The notes under the pieces: model-generated
Database searches by the model: none
Seen by the model: the letters and a program-made list of their open reading frames with translations, nothing else
Told to the model about the DNA's origin: nothing
Assembly: GCA_949123685.1 (NCBI GenBank)
Contig: CASBHZ010000016.1
Location: 1-43,686 of the forward strand
DNA: 43,686 bases
Direction: 5' to 3'
DNA from: an uncultured Bacteroidales bacterium
GTDB lineage: Bacteria; Bacteroidota; Bacteroidia; Bacteroidales; Muribaculaceae
Part shown: piece after piece, positions 23,725 to 32,947 of the stretch
How positions within the stretch are numbered: the first letter of the stretch is position 1
Layout: every line of letters starts with the position of its first letter
Translations under genes and position numbers: made by a program

Positions 23725-25872
23725 ATGTCATTCCTTGATATTGACATAAAATATCTCAAAGGTGTTGGCGACAAGCGAGCCAAACTCCTGGATGCCGAAC
23801 TTGAAATCCGCACGTTTGGCGATTTGTTGTATACTTTCCCTTACCGGTATGTTGATACGAGTCGTTTTTATAAGATTTCGGAATTTTCGGGAGAGATGCC
23901 TTCTGTTCAGGTATTGGGAAGGTTTGTTGGCTTTTCTACAGAAGGCGAAGGGCTGAAGCAACGTCTTAAGGCTTCGTTTTATGATGGAAGCCGGTTTATG
24001 GAAGTTGTATGGTTTTCCAAAGTCAGTTTCTTTAAGACTGCCTATCAGCCGGGCGTGGCATATATATTATTCGGGAAGCCAACGCAATTTCGTGATGTAT
24101 GGCAGATGTCGCATCCGGAGGTGAGTGCATATGACGCAACAAAACCGCCTGAAGGCTTCCGGGGAGTTTACTCGATTCCCGACAAACTTCGTAAAAGGGG
24201 ATACTCTACGAGATTATTGTCTGACCTTGCAAAGAATCTGTTTGGCAATGCGAGGATCAGGGAGATAGGGGAGACATTGCCCGAGGAAATAATGAAAAGG
24301 TATTCGCTGATGCCGATTCTGGATGCCTTGTTTAACCTTCATTTCCCTCAGAGTCCTGATAAATTGCAGAAAGCTCGCGAACGCATGAAGTTCGAAGAGC
24401 TGTTTTATCTACAGCTTCATATACTGCGCTACTCGCGGGAGCGGGGTAGGCGTATCCGCGGGCATGTGCTCTCTCGTATAGGGGATTTTTTTAATTCCTA
24501 TTATAATGAGCATATACCTTTTGATCTTACCGGGGCGCAGAAACGGGTGCTTAAGGAGATCCGTAACGATATGCGTACCGGCAGACAAATGAACCGTCTT
24601 TTGCAAGGAGACGTAGGTAGCGGAAAAACCATGGTTGCGTTCATGACAATGCTCATGGCTGTCGATAATGGTTTCCAGTCGGCAATCATGGCACCGACAG
24701 AGATCCTTGCCTCGCAACATTATGAGACGATTCGCGAATGGGGAGCAAAAATCGGTTTGAGGGTTGAGCTTCTCACAGGAAGCACCCGCTCGAAGGCAAG
24801 GAGGGAGATTCATGAAGGGTTGCTTTCCGGTGATATAAATATAATAGTAGGGACGCATGCGCTCATAGAAGATAATGTTCAATTCCGGAACCTCGGTCTG
24901 ACAGTTATCGATGAGCAGCATCGTTTCGGTGTTGCCCAGCGTGCCAAGATGTGGAAGAAGAGTTCTGTCGCTCCCCATGTTCTCGTGATGACTGCCACGC
25001 CGATTCCGCGCACCCTCGCGATGACTGTGTATGGAGACCTTGATGTGTCTGTGATTGACGAACTTCCTCCCGGAAGAAAACCTGTGCAGACCTATCTTAA
25101 ATTCGATAATGCCCGGATGGAAGTCAATCAATTGATTAATAGGGAGCTTAATTCGGGGCGTCAGGTCTATATCGTGTATCCGCTCGTAAAGGAAAACCCA
25201 AAATTGGAACTTAAGAGTGTGGAGCAGGGTCTTGAGAGGGTCCGGGGTATGTTTCCCGATGTTAAGGTCTGCATGGTCCACGGTCAGATGAAACCTGCGG
25301 AGAAAGATTATCAGATGGAACAGTTTGTAAGTGGCGCGGCGCGTATACTTGTAGCCACTACTGTGATTGAAGTTGGTGTTAATGTGCCGAATGCATCTGT
25401 AATGTTGATTGAGAATGCAGAAAGGTTCGGTTTGTCCCAGCTGCATCAGTTGCGTGGCAGGGTAGGCAGGGGGGCAGACCATAGCTACTGCATACTTATG
25501 ACCAAACACAACATATCGGGCGACACGCGCAAGCGTTTAAGTATCATGACGGAGACTTCAGACGGATTCCTTATTTCAGAAGCTGATATGAAAATGCGTG
25601 GTCCCGGTGATATGGAGGGAACCCAACAGAGTGGAATTGCGTTTAATTTAAAGATGGCGAACCTTGCGAGCGACGGACAGATACTGAATATCGCGCGTCA
25701 GGGTGCCGAAGCTGTGCTCAATGCGCATCCAGAGCTTGTAGAAGCACCGAACGCAGGTGTTGAACAATATAAAGGGGAAGATTTGTTCCTGTCGCAGGCT
25801 TCTCTATCGATTGTGAGGAACGAATTGCGAACCCGTTTTTCAAAAGCTTACGACTGGTCTCAGATCAGTTGA
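23725..25872 (+). CDS. recG: ATP-dependent DNA helicase RecG
   Basis: A 715-residue RecG, slightly longer than the E. coli protein (693). The wedge/OB domain fills the N-terminal 270 residues; the helicase core has Walker A GDVGSGKT (295-302), DEQH (396-399) and TATPIPRTLA, then helicase C motifs ending in QLRGRVGRG. It remodels stalled forks and Holliday junctions. Conserved order with ispD. No sign of truncation. Confidence 0.97.
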   Translation: MSFLDIDIKYLKGVGDKRAKLLDAELEIRTFGDLLYTFPYRYVDTSRFYKISEFSGEMPSVQVLGRFVGFSTEGEGLKQRLKASFYDGSRFMEVVWFSKVSFFKTAYQPGVAYILFGKPTQFRDVWQMSHPEVSAYDATKPPEGFRGVYSIPDKLRKRGYSTRLLSDLAKNLFGNARIREIGETLPEEIMKRYSLMPILDALFNLHFPQSPDKLQKARERMKFEELFYLQLHILRYSRERGRRIRGHVLSRIGDFFNSYYNEHIPFDLTGAQKRVLKEIRNDMRTGRQMNRLLQGDVGSGKTMVAFMTMLMAVDNGFQSAIMAPTEILASQHYETIREWGAKIGLRVELLTGSTRSKARREIHEGLLSGDINIIVGTHALIEDNVQFRNLGLTVIDEQHRFGVAQRAKMWKKSSVAPHVLVMTATPIPRTLAMTVYGDLDVSVIDELPPGRKPVQTYLKFDNARMEVNQLINRELNSGRQVYIVYPLVKENPKLELKSVEQGLERVRGMFPDVKVCMVHGQMKPAEKDYQMEQFVSGAARILVATTVIEVGVNVPNASVMLIENAERFGLSQLHQLRGRVGRGADHSYCILMTKHNISGDTRKRLSIMTETSDGFLISEADMKMRGPGDMEGTQQSGIAFNLKMANLASDGQILNIARQGAEAVLNAHPELVEAPNAGVEQYKGEDLFLSQASLSIVRNELRTRFSKAYDWSQIS

Positions 25873-26090
25873 AAGCAAGTTATATAAGTAACAAAAATTA
25901 ATGCGCATATAAAACGCCGTTATTTTTGAGATGTTTTTGCCGCGTAAAGAAGGAACATATAAACATATGCTACTGAATTACAAGGTAAAGCAGCAAAAAA
26001 AAGAACAAGTTTTATAGTGCAAGATTTCATTACTTAAATATATCGATTAATTTACTGAAGTTGTTTAAACGACTTCATTTACTCACATAT

Positions 26091-27422
26091 ATGAGGGAAA
26101 AAGAATTTCTTCCGTTAGTTGAAGAAAAGTTAGGAATAAAGGAGTTGAATCCGATGCAGAGACAGATGATGGCTCAAGCTTCGGAATCACGAGATATAAT
26201 ATTGTTGTCACCTACCGGCTCGGGAAAGACATTGGCTTTTATTTTGCCTATGTTGAAAATACTCAAGCCTTCAACAGGCAGGGTGCAGGCAGTTGTGGTT
26301 GCTCCATCGCGTGAGCTTGTGATTCAGATATCGCGGATTGTAAACCAGATTGCAGCCGGATTTAAGGTTACTCAACTTTATGGTGGTCACAAGGTGGAGG
26401 ATGAAGTCAATTCACTTTCGGCAGGGGCGGATATAATCGTTGCCACTCCCGGTAGGCTGCTTGATCATGTGAACCGGCGCAATATAGATGTCCTTCCTAC
26501 ACGCATTCTGGTTCTTGACGAGTTTGATAAGTCGTTGGAGCTTGGTTTTGAGAAGGAAATGAAGAAAATTGTAGGACGTCTGAAAAACGTGAGCCGTTAT
26601 ATTCTAACTTCCGCTACGCGTGCCGACATCCTTCCGGAGTTTCTTCAGCTGAACAATCCTGTTACTATGAATTATCTTGACGATAATAAGGAATTGCATT
26701 CACGTTTGCGTGTTCATCGGGTAGATTCGGATATTAATGATAAACTTGATTCCCTTGCCGCCTTGCTGACTCATCTCGCAAAAGGGGGAAGGCATGAACG
26801 TTCCATCATTTTCGTGAATTATCGTGAAAGCGCGGAGAGGGTGGCAAGTTATTTGAGCAAACGTGGGTTCCCGGTTGTTTTATATCATGGGGCGCTCGAT
26901 CAGCATGAGAGGGAAACGGCAGTGGCAATGTTTAACAACGGCAGTCGTCCGCTTCTTGTGGCAACCGATCTTGCCGCCCGTGGTCTTGATATCGAAAACG
27001 TGAAATCTATCATTCACTATCATCAAGCGTTGACACCGGAGACATACACTCACCGCAATGGACGCACGGCGCGTGTAGACCGTCAGGGAGACGTGTATGT
27101 GCTTGTGGGACCGAAAGAGGATGTGAAAGAGTTTACGGACTTTGACGACTCCATATTTCCTGATGCTGAAGCCGGCAGACCTGATGCTCCGGAATATCAT
27201 ACCATCCGTTTTTCGGCAGGAAAGAAAGAGAAACTTTCAAAGGGAGACATTGTAGGATTCCTTGTAAAAGAGGGAGGTGCCGATGCTAAAAATATCGGAA
27301 AGATCGATGTTTACGACCATTACTCCCTCGCGTCTGTGCCCTATTCTGATGCAGATGAAATATTGGAAAAGGTAAAGGGGAAGAAGATCAAGGGAGAGAA
27401 AAGATTGATTTCTCTTTTGTGA
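26091..27422 (+). CDS. DEAD-box family ATP-dependent helicase
   Basis: A 443-residue superfamily 2 helicase. Motif I SPTGSGKT (40-47), motif II is DEFD (143-146) rather than DEAD, motif III SAT at 174-176, and motif VI HRNGRTAR toward the C-terminal half. An RNA-binding-like domain of about 80 residues closes the protein, as in DbpA-type helicases. ATG 26091 is taken over a TTG at 26061. RNA remodelling such as ribosome assembly is inferred. The nifJ promoter overlaps its 3' end. Confidence 0.9.
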   Translation: MREKEFLPLVEEKLGIKELNPMQRQMMAQASESRDIILLSPTGSGKTLAFILPMLKILKPSTGRVQAVVVAPSRELVIQISRIVNQIAAGFKVTQLYGGHKVEDEVNSLSAGADIIVATPGRLLDHVNRRNIDVLPTRILVLDEFDKSLELGFEKEMKKIVGRLKNVSRYILTSATRADILPEFLQLNNPVTMNYLDDNKELHSRLRVHRVDSDINDKLDSLAALLTHLAKGGRHERSIIFVNYRESAERVASYLSKRGFPVVLYHGALDQHERETAVAMFNNGSRPLLVATDLAARGLDIENVKSIIHYHQALTPETYTHRNGRTARVDRQGDVYVLVGPKEDVKEFTDFDDSIFPDAEAGRPDAPEYHTIRFSAGKKEKLSKGDIVGFLVKEGGADAKNIGKIDVYDHYSLASVPYSDADEILEKVKGKKIKGEKRLISLL

Positions 27423-27447
27423 CTATGAAGATTATTTGCTAACTTTG
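27416..27447 (+). promoter_or_regulatory. Consensus promoter of nifJ overlapping the helicase 3' end
   Basis: TTTG at 27416-27419, 20 bases, TAACTTTG at 27440-27447: an exact Bacteroidota promoter. The upstream element lies in the last codons of the helicase gene. The leader is about 125 bases. Confidence 0.85.
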
Positions 27448-27578
27448 TAGTTTGAAAATGAACTCAATTGAATGATTCTATGAAATATGGGCACTTATGT
27501 CCTGTTGGGTTCATGATTTTGTATTTTCTATATAGAGAGGTAAAAAAAGAGATAACATAAAATTAATCGATTATAACT

Positions 27579-30500
27579 ATGAGCAAGACAAAGAAATTTC
27601 TGACGTGCGACGGTAACCAGGCCGCTGCGCATATCAGTTATATGTTTAGCGAAGTAGCTGCCATCTATCCGATTACTCCGTCATCAACAATGGCTGAGTA
27701 TGTGGATGATTGGTCAGCAGCCGGACGTAAAAACATTTTCGGCGAGACAGTATTGGTGCAGGAGATGCAGAGTGAAGGGGGAGCGGCAGGTGCTGTTCAC
27801 GGTTCATTGCAGGCAGGTGCCCTGACCACTACCTACACAGCATCGCAGGGTCTTCTTCTGATGATTCCTAACATGTATAAGATTGCCGGAGAATTGCTGC
27901 CCTGTGTTTTCCACGTATCTGCGCGTACTCTTGCTTCTCACGCGTTGAGCATCTTTGGAGACCATCAGGATGTAATGTCTGCGCGTCAGACCGGTTTCGC
28001 TATGTTCTGTGAAGGTTCCGTTCAAGAAGTGATGGATCTTTCGGCAGTAGCTCACCTTTCGTCAATAAAGGGTCGTGTGCCGTTCGTAAACTTCTTCGAC
28101 GGCTTCCGCACTTCTCATGAGATTCAGAAGATAGAGGCACTCAGCGAAGAGGATCTTGCTCCGCTGCTCGACCGCGAGGCTCTTGCCGAGTTCCGCCAGC
28201 GTGCCCTCAACCCCGACAGCCCTGTTGCACGCGGTATGGCTGAGAATCCTGACGTATTCTTCCAGCACCGTGAGGCAAGCAACCCATATTATGATGCAAT
28301 CCCTGAAATTGTTGAGAATTACGTTAAGGAGATCAACAAGATCACAGGTCGCAATTATGGTCTGTTCGATTATTACGGAGATCCCGAGGCTGACCGCGTT
28401 ATTATCGCCATGGGTAGCGTTACGGAATGTATAAAGGAGACTATTGACCATCTTCGTGCCAACGGCGAGAAGGTTGGTGTTGTATGCGTGCACCTTTATC
28501 GTCCTTTCTCCGCGAAGCATTTCCTTGCAGCTGTTCCAGCTACAGCAAAACGCATAGCCGTGCTTGACCGCACTAAAGAACCCGGTGCTAATGGCGAGCC
28601 GCTTTATCTTGATGTCAAAGACTGCTTCTATGGCAAGGAGAATGCTCCCCTTATCGTTGGTGGTCGTTATGGTCTCAGCTCAAAAGATACTACTCCGGCT
28701 CAGATCGTTGAGGTTTATGACAATCTTAAGCTTGCAGAACCGAAAAACCATTTCACTATCGGCATCGTAGATGATGTTACATTCCATTCCCTCCCTGTAG
28801 GTCCCGAGATCAATGTCGGAGGTAAAGGTATGTTCCAGGCTAAGTTCTATGGTCTTGGTGCTGACGGAACAGTGGGCGCTAACAAGAACTCGGTTAAGAT
28901 TATCGGTGACAATACCAATAAGTATTGCCAGGCATATTTCGCTTATGATTCAAAGAAATCCGGTGGATTCACTTGTTCTCACCTCCGTTTCGGTGACGAG
29001 CCCATCCGCTCAACATATCTTGTGAACACTCCTAACTTCGTGGCTTGCCACGTTCAGGCATACCTTCACATGTATGATGTGCTTCGCGGACTTCAGCCCA
29101 ACGGAACATTCCTTCTCAACACAATCTGGGAAGGCGAGGAGCTTGCCAAGAATCTGCCCAATAAGGTTAAGCGCTATCTTGCCAAGAATAATATCACCGT
29201 ATATTATATCAACGCATCCAAGATCGCTCAAGAGATAGGTCTCGGCAATCGTACGAACACCATCCTTCAGAGTGCGTTCTTCCGTATCACGGAGGTTATC
29301 CCCGTGGATCTTGCTGTTGAACAGATGAAGAAATTCATCATGAAGTCTTATGGCAAGAAGGGTGAGAACATTGTCAATATGAACTATGCGGCGGTTGATC
29401 GCGGTGGTGAATATCATAAACTTGATGTTGATCCGGCATGGAGCAATCTTGAGGATGAAGCTGCGGCTGCTACTGATGCACCTGAGTTTATCACTAACGT
29501 TGTTCACACTATAAATGCTCAGGATGGTGATCTCCTGCCGGTGAGCACATTCGCAGACCGTGCAGACGGCACATGGCAGCAGGGTACAGCTACTTATGAG
29601 AAACGTGGAGTGGCAGCTTTCGTTCCCGAGTGGAATCCCGAGAACTGTATCCAGTGTAATAAATGTTCTTATGTTTGTCCTCACGCTTGCATCCGTCCGT
29701 TTGTCCTGACACCGGAAGAGGCTTCTGCAGCTCCCTTCGGCGAGGAACATTCGATTCCTGCAATTGGCAAGACATTCACAGGAATGCGTTTCGTTCAGCA
29801 GGTTGACGTCCTTGACTGTCTCGGCTGTGGAAACTGTGCAGATGTTTGCCCCGGCAAGAAAGGTGAGAAAGCGCTTAAGATGGTTCATGAAGAGAGTCAG
29901 CTTCCCCAGCAGGAGAATTGGGATTGGCTTATCAAGAATGTCAAAAACAAGGCAGATCTTGTTGATATCACTCTCAATGCCAAGAACAGTCAGTTCGCTC
30001 AACCTCTCTTCGAGTTCTCAGGTGCTTGTTCAGGTTGTGGTGAAACTCCATATTTGAAGCTTATATCTCAGCTCTATGGTAATCATCAGATGGTTGCCAA
30101 CGCTACCGGTTGTTCTTCGATCTATTCAGGTTCAGTTCCTTCAACACCTTATACAACAGACGAGAACGGACATGGTCCGGCTTGGGCTAATTCACTCTTT
30201 GAGGATTTCTGTGAGTTCGGTCTCGGAATGTATCTCGGATATGAGAAGATGCGTGCACGTCTTGAGGATATAAGCAAGAAACTTGAGGGTGACGAGAATG
30301 CTCCTCAGGCGCTTCGCGATGCAGCCAAAGCATGGTATGAAAACCGTGACGATGCCAAGATGTCTCATAATCTCGGATATGAGTTCGCTGAAGAAGCTAA
30401 GAAACATGCCGATAAATGTGAAACTTGCGCAACGATCGTGAACCTCCGTCATTACCTGACTAAACGCAGCCAGTGGATTATCGGTGGTGACGGCGCAAGC

Positions 30501-31166
30501 TATGATATCGGTTTCGGTGGTCTTGACCATGTGATCGCTTCCGGCAAGAATGTTAACATCCTTGTGCTTGACACTGAGGTTTATTCCAATACCGGTGGTC
30601 AGTCTTCCAAATCTACTCCTATCGGTGCAATAGCTAAGTTTGCGGCTGCCGGTAAGCGTATCCGCAAGAAAGACCTCGGTCTGATTGCAACCACATATGG
30701 TTATGTTTATGTAGCCCAGATTGCTATGGGTGCTGATAATGCCCAGACGCTTAAGGCTATCCGCGAGGCGGAAGCTTACGACGGTCCTTCATTGGTTATT
30801 GCTTATGCTCCTTGTATCAACCATGGTATCAAGAAAGGTATGGGTAAGAGCCAGGAAGAGGAGAAGGATGCTGTAGAATGTGGCTACTGGCACCTCTGGC
30901 GTTATAATCCGGCTCTCGAGAATGAAGGCAAGAATCCATTCTCTCTCGACTCTAAAGAACCGGATTGGAGCAAGTTTGAAGACTTCTTGAAAGGGGAGGT
31001 TCGTTTTGCTTCGCTTTCAAAGATGTTCCCGCAGGATGCCGATGAACTCTTCAAGGCTGCAAAAGCTAATGCTCAATGGCGTTACAATAACTATAAGCGT
31101 CTGTCGCTCCAGAATTGGGGTACAGATCCCGAGCTTACAGCTGAAGAGGAAGACCTTCGCAAGTAA
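27579..31166 (+). CDS. nifJ: Pyruvate:ferredoxin (flavodoxin) oxidoreductase
   Basis: A single-chain PFOR of 1195 residues, the expected length. Domains in order: pyruvate-binding domain (PITPSSTMAEYVDDW near the start), domain II, gamma domain (GKGMFQAKFYGLGADGTVGANKN), two 4Fe-4S clusters in CIQCNKCSYVCPHAC and CLGCGNCADVCPG, then the TPP domain with GDGASYDIGFGGLDH and NTGGQSSKSTP; the third cluster uses the CSGCGETPY cysteines and a later Cys. It converts pyruvate to acetyl-CoA and CO2 and reduces ferredoxin, central to anaerobic energy metabolism. Long 5' leader, own promoter and strong downstream hairpin. Confidence 0.98.
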   Translation: MSKTKKFLTCDGNQAAAHISYMFSEVAAIYPITPSSTMAEYVDDWSAAGRKNIFGETVLVQEMQSEGGAAGAVHGSLQAGALTTTYTASQGLLLMIPNMYKIAGELLPCVFHVSARTLASHALSIFGDHQDVMSARQTGFAMFCEGSVQEVMDLSAVAHLSSIKGRVPFVNFFDGFRTSHEIQKIEALSEEDLAPLLDREALAEFRQRALNPDSPVARGMAENPDVFFQHREASNPYYDAIPEIVENYVKEINKITGRNYGLFDYYGDPEADRVIIAMGSVTECIKETIDHLRANGEKVGVVCVHLYRPFSAKHFLAAVPATAKRIAVLDRTKEPGANGEPLYLDVKDCFYGKENAPLIVGGRYGLSSKDTTPAQIVEVYDNLKLAEPKNHFTIGIVDDVTFHSLPVGPEINVGGKGMFQAKFYGLGADGTVGANKNSVKIIGDNTNKYCQAYFAYDSKKSGGFTCSHLRFGDEPIRSTYLVNTPNFVACHVQAYLHMYDVLRGLQPNGTFLLNTIWEGEELAKNLPNKVKRYLAKNNITVYYINASKIAQEIGLGNRTNTILQSAFFRITEVIPVDLAVEQMKKFIMKSYGKKGENIVNMNYAAVDRGGEYHKLDVDPAWSNLEDEAAAATDAPEFITNVVHTINAQDGDLLPVSTFADRADGTWQQGTATYEKRGVAAFVPEWNPENCIQCNKCSYVCPHACIRPFVLTPEEASAAPFGEEHSIPAIGKTFTGMRFVQQVDVLDCLGCGNCADVCPGKKGEKALKMVHEESQLPQQENWDWLIKNVKNKADLVDITLNAKNSQFAQPLFEFSGACSGCGETPYLKLISQLYGNHQMVANATGCSSIYSGSVPSTPYTTDENGHGPAWANSLFEDFCEFGLGMYLGYEKMRARLEDISKKLEGDENAPQALRDAAKAWYENRDDAKMSHNLGYEFAEEAKKHADKCETCATIVNLRHYLTKRSQWIIGGDGASYDIGFGGLDHVIASGKNVNILVLDTEVYSNTGGQSSKSTPIGAIAKFAAAGKRIRKKDLGLIATTYGYVYVAQIAMGADNAQTLKAIREAEAYDGPSLVIAYAPCINHGIKKGMGKSQEEEKDAVECGYWHLWRYNPALENEGKNPFSLDSKEPDWSKFEDFLKGEVRFASLSKMFPQDADELFKAAKANAQWRYNNYKRLSLQNWGTDPELTAEEEDLRK

Positions 31167-31170
31167 TTTC

Positions 31171-31233
31171 ACATACTTACAATAATACAGGGGGCAGGAT
31201 CAAATCCTGTCCCCTGTATTATTGTAAGTATGT
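31171..31233. terminator. 30-base near-perfect hairpin between convergent nifJ and G1PDH-like gene
   Basis: ACATACTTACAATAATACAG and GGGGCAGGAT (31171-31200) pair with 31204-31233, one G-T wobble in 30 bases, with loop CAA. The core GGGGGCAGGAT/ATCCTGTCCCC is GC-rich, the outer arms AT-rich, so it can work on both strands as terminator for nifJ and for the minus-strand gene ending at 31254. Confidence 0.85.
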
Positions 31234-31253
31234 TGTAAGTGTCTGAATCCTTT

Positions 31254-32567
31254 TCAATTCGGAAAAAGGTTGCGTGACCAGCGTGCAAGGTTGCCGGTGC
31301 GTCGGGCAACGTCGAGAATGGTGAAGCGACGCCTTATGCGTTGTGCGCGAATTGCACTTTGTCTCAGTCGCTCACGCGAAATGCCTATATGCTCCGGGAG
31401 GGTAGGTGCTGCCACCGCTTCCAACGAGGTTCTTAACTGTGCGTATGGAATCAGTTGGTGGTTTAGCTTTTCCTTGATTTCCTGCCAATTGTTTTTTAAC
31501 AAGCTCAAATGTTGGCGAAGTTCATCCTTGTCGACATATTTCGCTTCCATTTCAGTCTCTCCGATGTTGGGGAAGTCTGTATCTTTGAACATCTCGCGAG
31601 TTTCTTTTTTTACATCGTCCAATGTAGGCCAGAGGTTTATACATTGATCGATGTCAAGTTTAGAGAAGTCTTCGGCAAGCATCTGTTCGTAGAGCGCTGT
31701 AGTAGCCAATGTGCCTATAGCTACCTGAAAGCCGTGTGAAGGGGTAATTCCGTTCATTTTGTGATGCTCCATGTTCCACAAATGGGAGAATTGATGTTCC
31801 GCACCGCTTGTAGGGCGGCTTGATTTGTGTATCTGCATGGCTAATCCTCCCAAAAGCAATCCTTCCATCAGATGGTATAGAGCCTTGCGGTTGCCGGAAC
31901 GTAGTCCTTCCGGATCTGATAAGGCGGACTTGAGCCCTTTTTGCACTGTGTTGAAAGCTACCGTGTCTATTGTTTCTATGCCTAATGCATCTGCAAGAAT
32001 CCAGTCGGCACCCGCAGTGACTTTGGCAAAAAGGTCAGCATAACCGCTGGCTGTTATTTTCTCAGGGGCTTTAGATATTATGTCTATATCGGCGATGAAT
32101 CCTAAGGGAGCCGGACATGAGAAACTTTGTTTAGTTCCATCCTTTATTATTGATGCACCGTAAGCCGTGTATCCGTCCATGGATGCAGCCGTGCCTACGG
32201 ATATGTATCGTCTGCCAACGTGGCATGACGATAGCTTGACAAGGTCGTTTATCGTGCCCAGTCCCACGGCTACTGCTACAGCATCGGTAGCGTTCAGCCT
32301 GTTGTCAAGCTGTTCGATAAAGCTCCATTCGGAATGAAGGGATGGATCGGTGAAAATGAACGGCTCATCCGGAAACATGCCGTCAGATTCAAAAAGCGAT
32401 TGAAGTCTTTCCCCGGCAATCTGCCAGGTAATAGGGTCTGCTATTATCACAGGCCGTTTTCCCGCGAATAGTTGTTTGAACATCGCGGGAGTCTTAACAA
32501 TCACACCGTCTCCAATACTCAGTGCTTTCGTATCGGAAGCACGAGACAGTATGTCCTCTATTTTCAT
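31254..32567 (-). CDS. sn-glycerol-1-phosphate dehydrogenase-like (AraM/EgsA family)
   Basis: A 437-residue member of the iron-type alcohol dehydrogenase superfamily that contains G1P dehydrogenases. GLGTINDLVKL (102-112), ASMDGYTA (128-135), and three probable metal ligands D178 (GYADLFAK), H258 (SGAEHQFSH) and H278 (SHGFQVAIG) match the AraM/EgsA pattern. It would reduce DHAP to sn-glycerol-1-phosphate. The C-terminal 100 residues, ending in an Arg-rich tail, extend beyond the typical Bacillus length. A bacterial role in unusual lipids or a related substrate is inferred. A -7 box and a 12-base palindrome precede it. Confidence 0.85.
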   Translation of the reverse strand: MKIEDILSRASDTKALSIGDGVIVKTPAMFKQLFAGKRPVIIADPITWQIAGERLQSLFESDGMFPDEPFIFTDPSLHSEWSFIEQLDNRLNATDAVAVAVGLGTINDLVKLSSCHVGRRYISVGTAASMDGYTAYGASIIKDGTKQSFSCPAPLGFIADIDIISKAPEKITASGYADLFAKVTAGADWILADALGIETIDTVAFNTVQKGLKSALSDPEGLRSGNRKALYHLMEGLLLGGLAMQIHKSSRPTSGAEHQFSHLWNMEHHKMNGITPSHGFQVAIGTLATTALYEQMLAEDFSKLDIDQCINLWPTLDDVKKETREMFKDTDFPNIGETEMEAKYVDKDELRQHLSLLKNNWQEIKEKLNHQLIPYAQLRTSLEAVAAPTLPEHIGISRERLRQSAIRAQRIRRRFTILDVARRTGNLARWSRNLFPN

Positions 32568-32585
32568 TAGTTTTAATATCGGTGT

Positions 32586-32597
32586 ATAGGTACCTAT
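32586..32597 (-). promoter_or_regulatory. 12-base palindrome in the leader of the G1PDH-like gene
   Basis: ATAGGTACCTAT is a perfect palindrome between the -7 box (32605-32612) and the ATG at 32567. It is a candidate operator; no second copy is seen. Confidence 0.35.
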
Positions 32598-32604
32598 CTG
32601 GAAG

Positions 32605-32612
32605 CAAATTTA
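32605..32612 (-). promoter_or_regulatory. -7 box of the G1PDH-like gene
   Basis: Minus strand TAAATTTG (plus CAAATTTA) fits TAnnTTTG; the upstream TTTG is not evident. Confidence 0.45.
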
Positions 32613-32650
32613 CAAAAAAAATAGAGAAAATGAAAAATATTGTTGAGTTT

Positions 32651-32692
32651 AGTTTTCGGTTTTCAGTTTTCGGTTTTCAGTTTTCAGTTTTC
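32651..32692. repeat. Period-7 tandem array (RGTTTTC) x6
   Basis: Six exact heptamers: AGTTTTC, GGTTTTC, AGTTTTC, GGTTTTC, AGTTTTC, AGTTTTC. This is the reverse complement of the arrays at 32836-32863 and 32906-32940, so the two could pair in a stem. It lies in the 372-base gap 32568-32939, which holds no gene. Confidence 0.9.
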
Positions 32693-32784
32693 GGTTACAG
32701 ACTAGTGTATATGCTATGTCTATACATCAGGATTTGGTTATAAACAAAATAAAAAGCCATTACATGTTTCGCTCTCACACCATT

Positions 32785-32947
32785 TCATACCTAAGCCGGT
32801 TCATACCTAAGCCGGCAATCTAATAGGGGGAGGTAAAAACCGAAAACCGAAAACTGAAAACTTCAATCCTTCATACCTAAGCCGGCAATCTAATAATGGG
32901 AGGTAAAAGCTGAAAACTGAAAACCGAAAACTGAAAACTTCAATCCT
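32785..32947. repeat. Tandem duplication (16-base stub, 70-base unit, 77-base unit)
   Basis: The word TCATACCTAAGCCGG occurs at 32785, 32801 and 32871. The 70-base unit 32801-32870 and 77-base unit 32871-32947 share this head, then CAATCTAATA, GGAGGTAAAA, a GAAAACY heptamer array and CTTCAATCCT; the longer copy has five heptamers instead of four, exactly 7 bases more. The unit tail copies the end of the SIMPL gene, so the second copy reaches into it (from 32940). The 372-base gap 32568-32939 otherwise has only the G1PDH-like gene's promoter and leader and the heptamer array at 32651. Confidence 0.9.

Noticed and set aside
24409..25509. Long minus-strand frame inside recG
   Set aside because: Antisense shadow of an intact RecG; no recognisable domain.
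29010..30002. Long minus-strand frame inside nifJ
   Set aside because: Shadow of the strongly biased nifJ codons; no family motifs.
32522..32743. Small plus-strand frame with repeated FSVFGFQFSVFG
   Set aside because: It is only the heptamer array translated; it overlaps the G1PDH-like gene start and its promoter.
32785..32947. CRISPR-like array
   Set aside because: Two long near-identical units plus a stub, with no short unique spacers and no cas genes.
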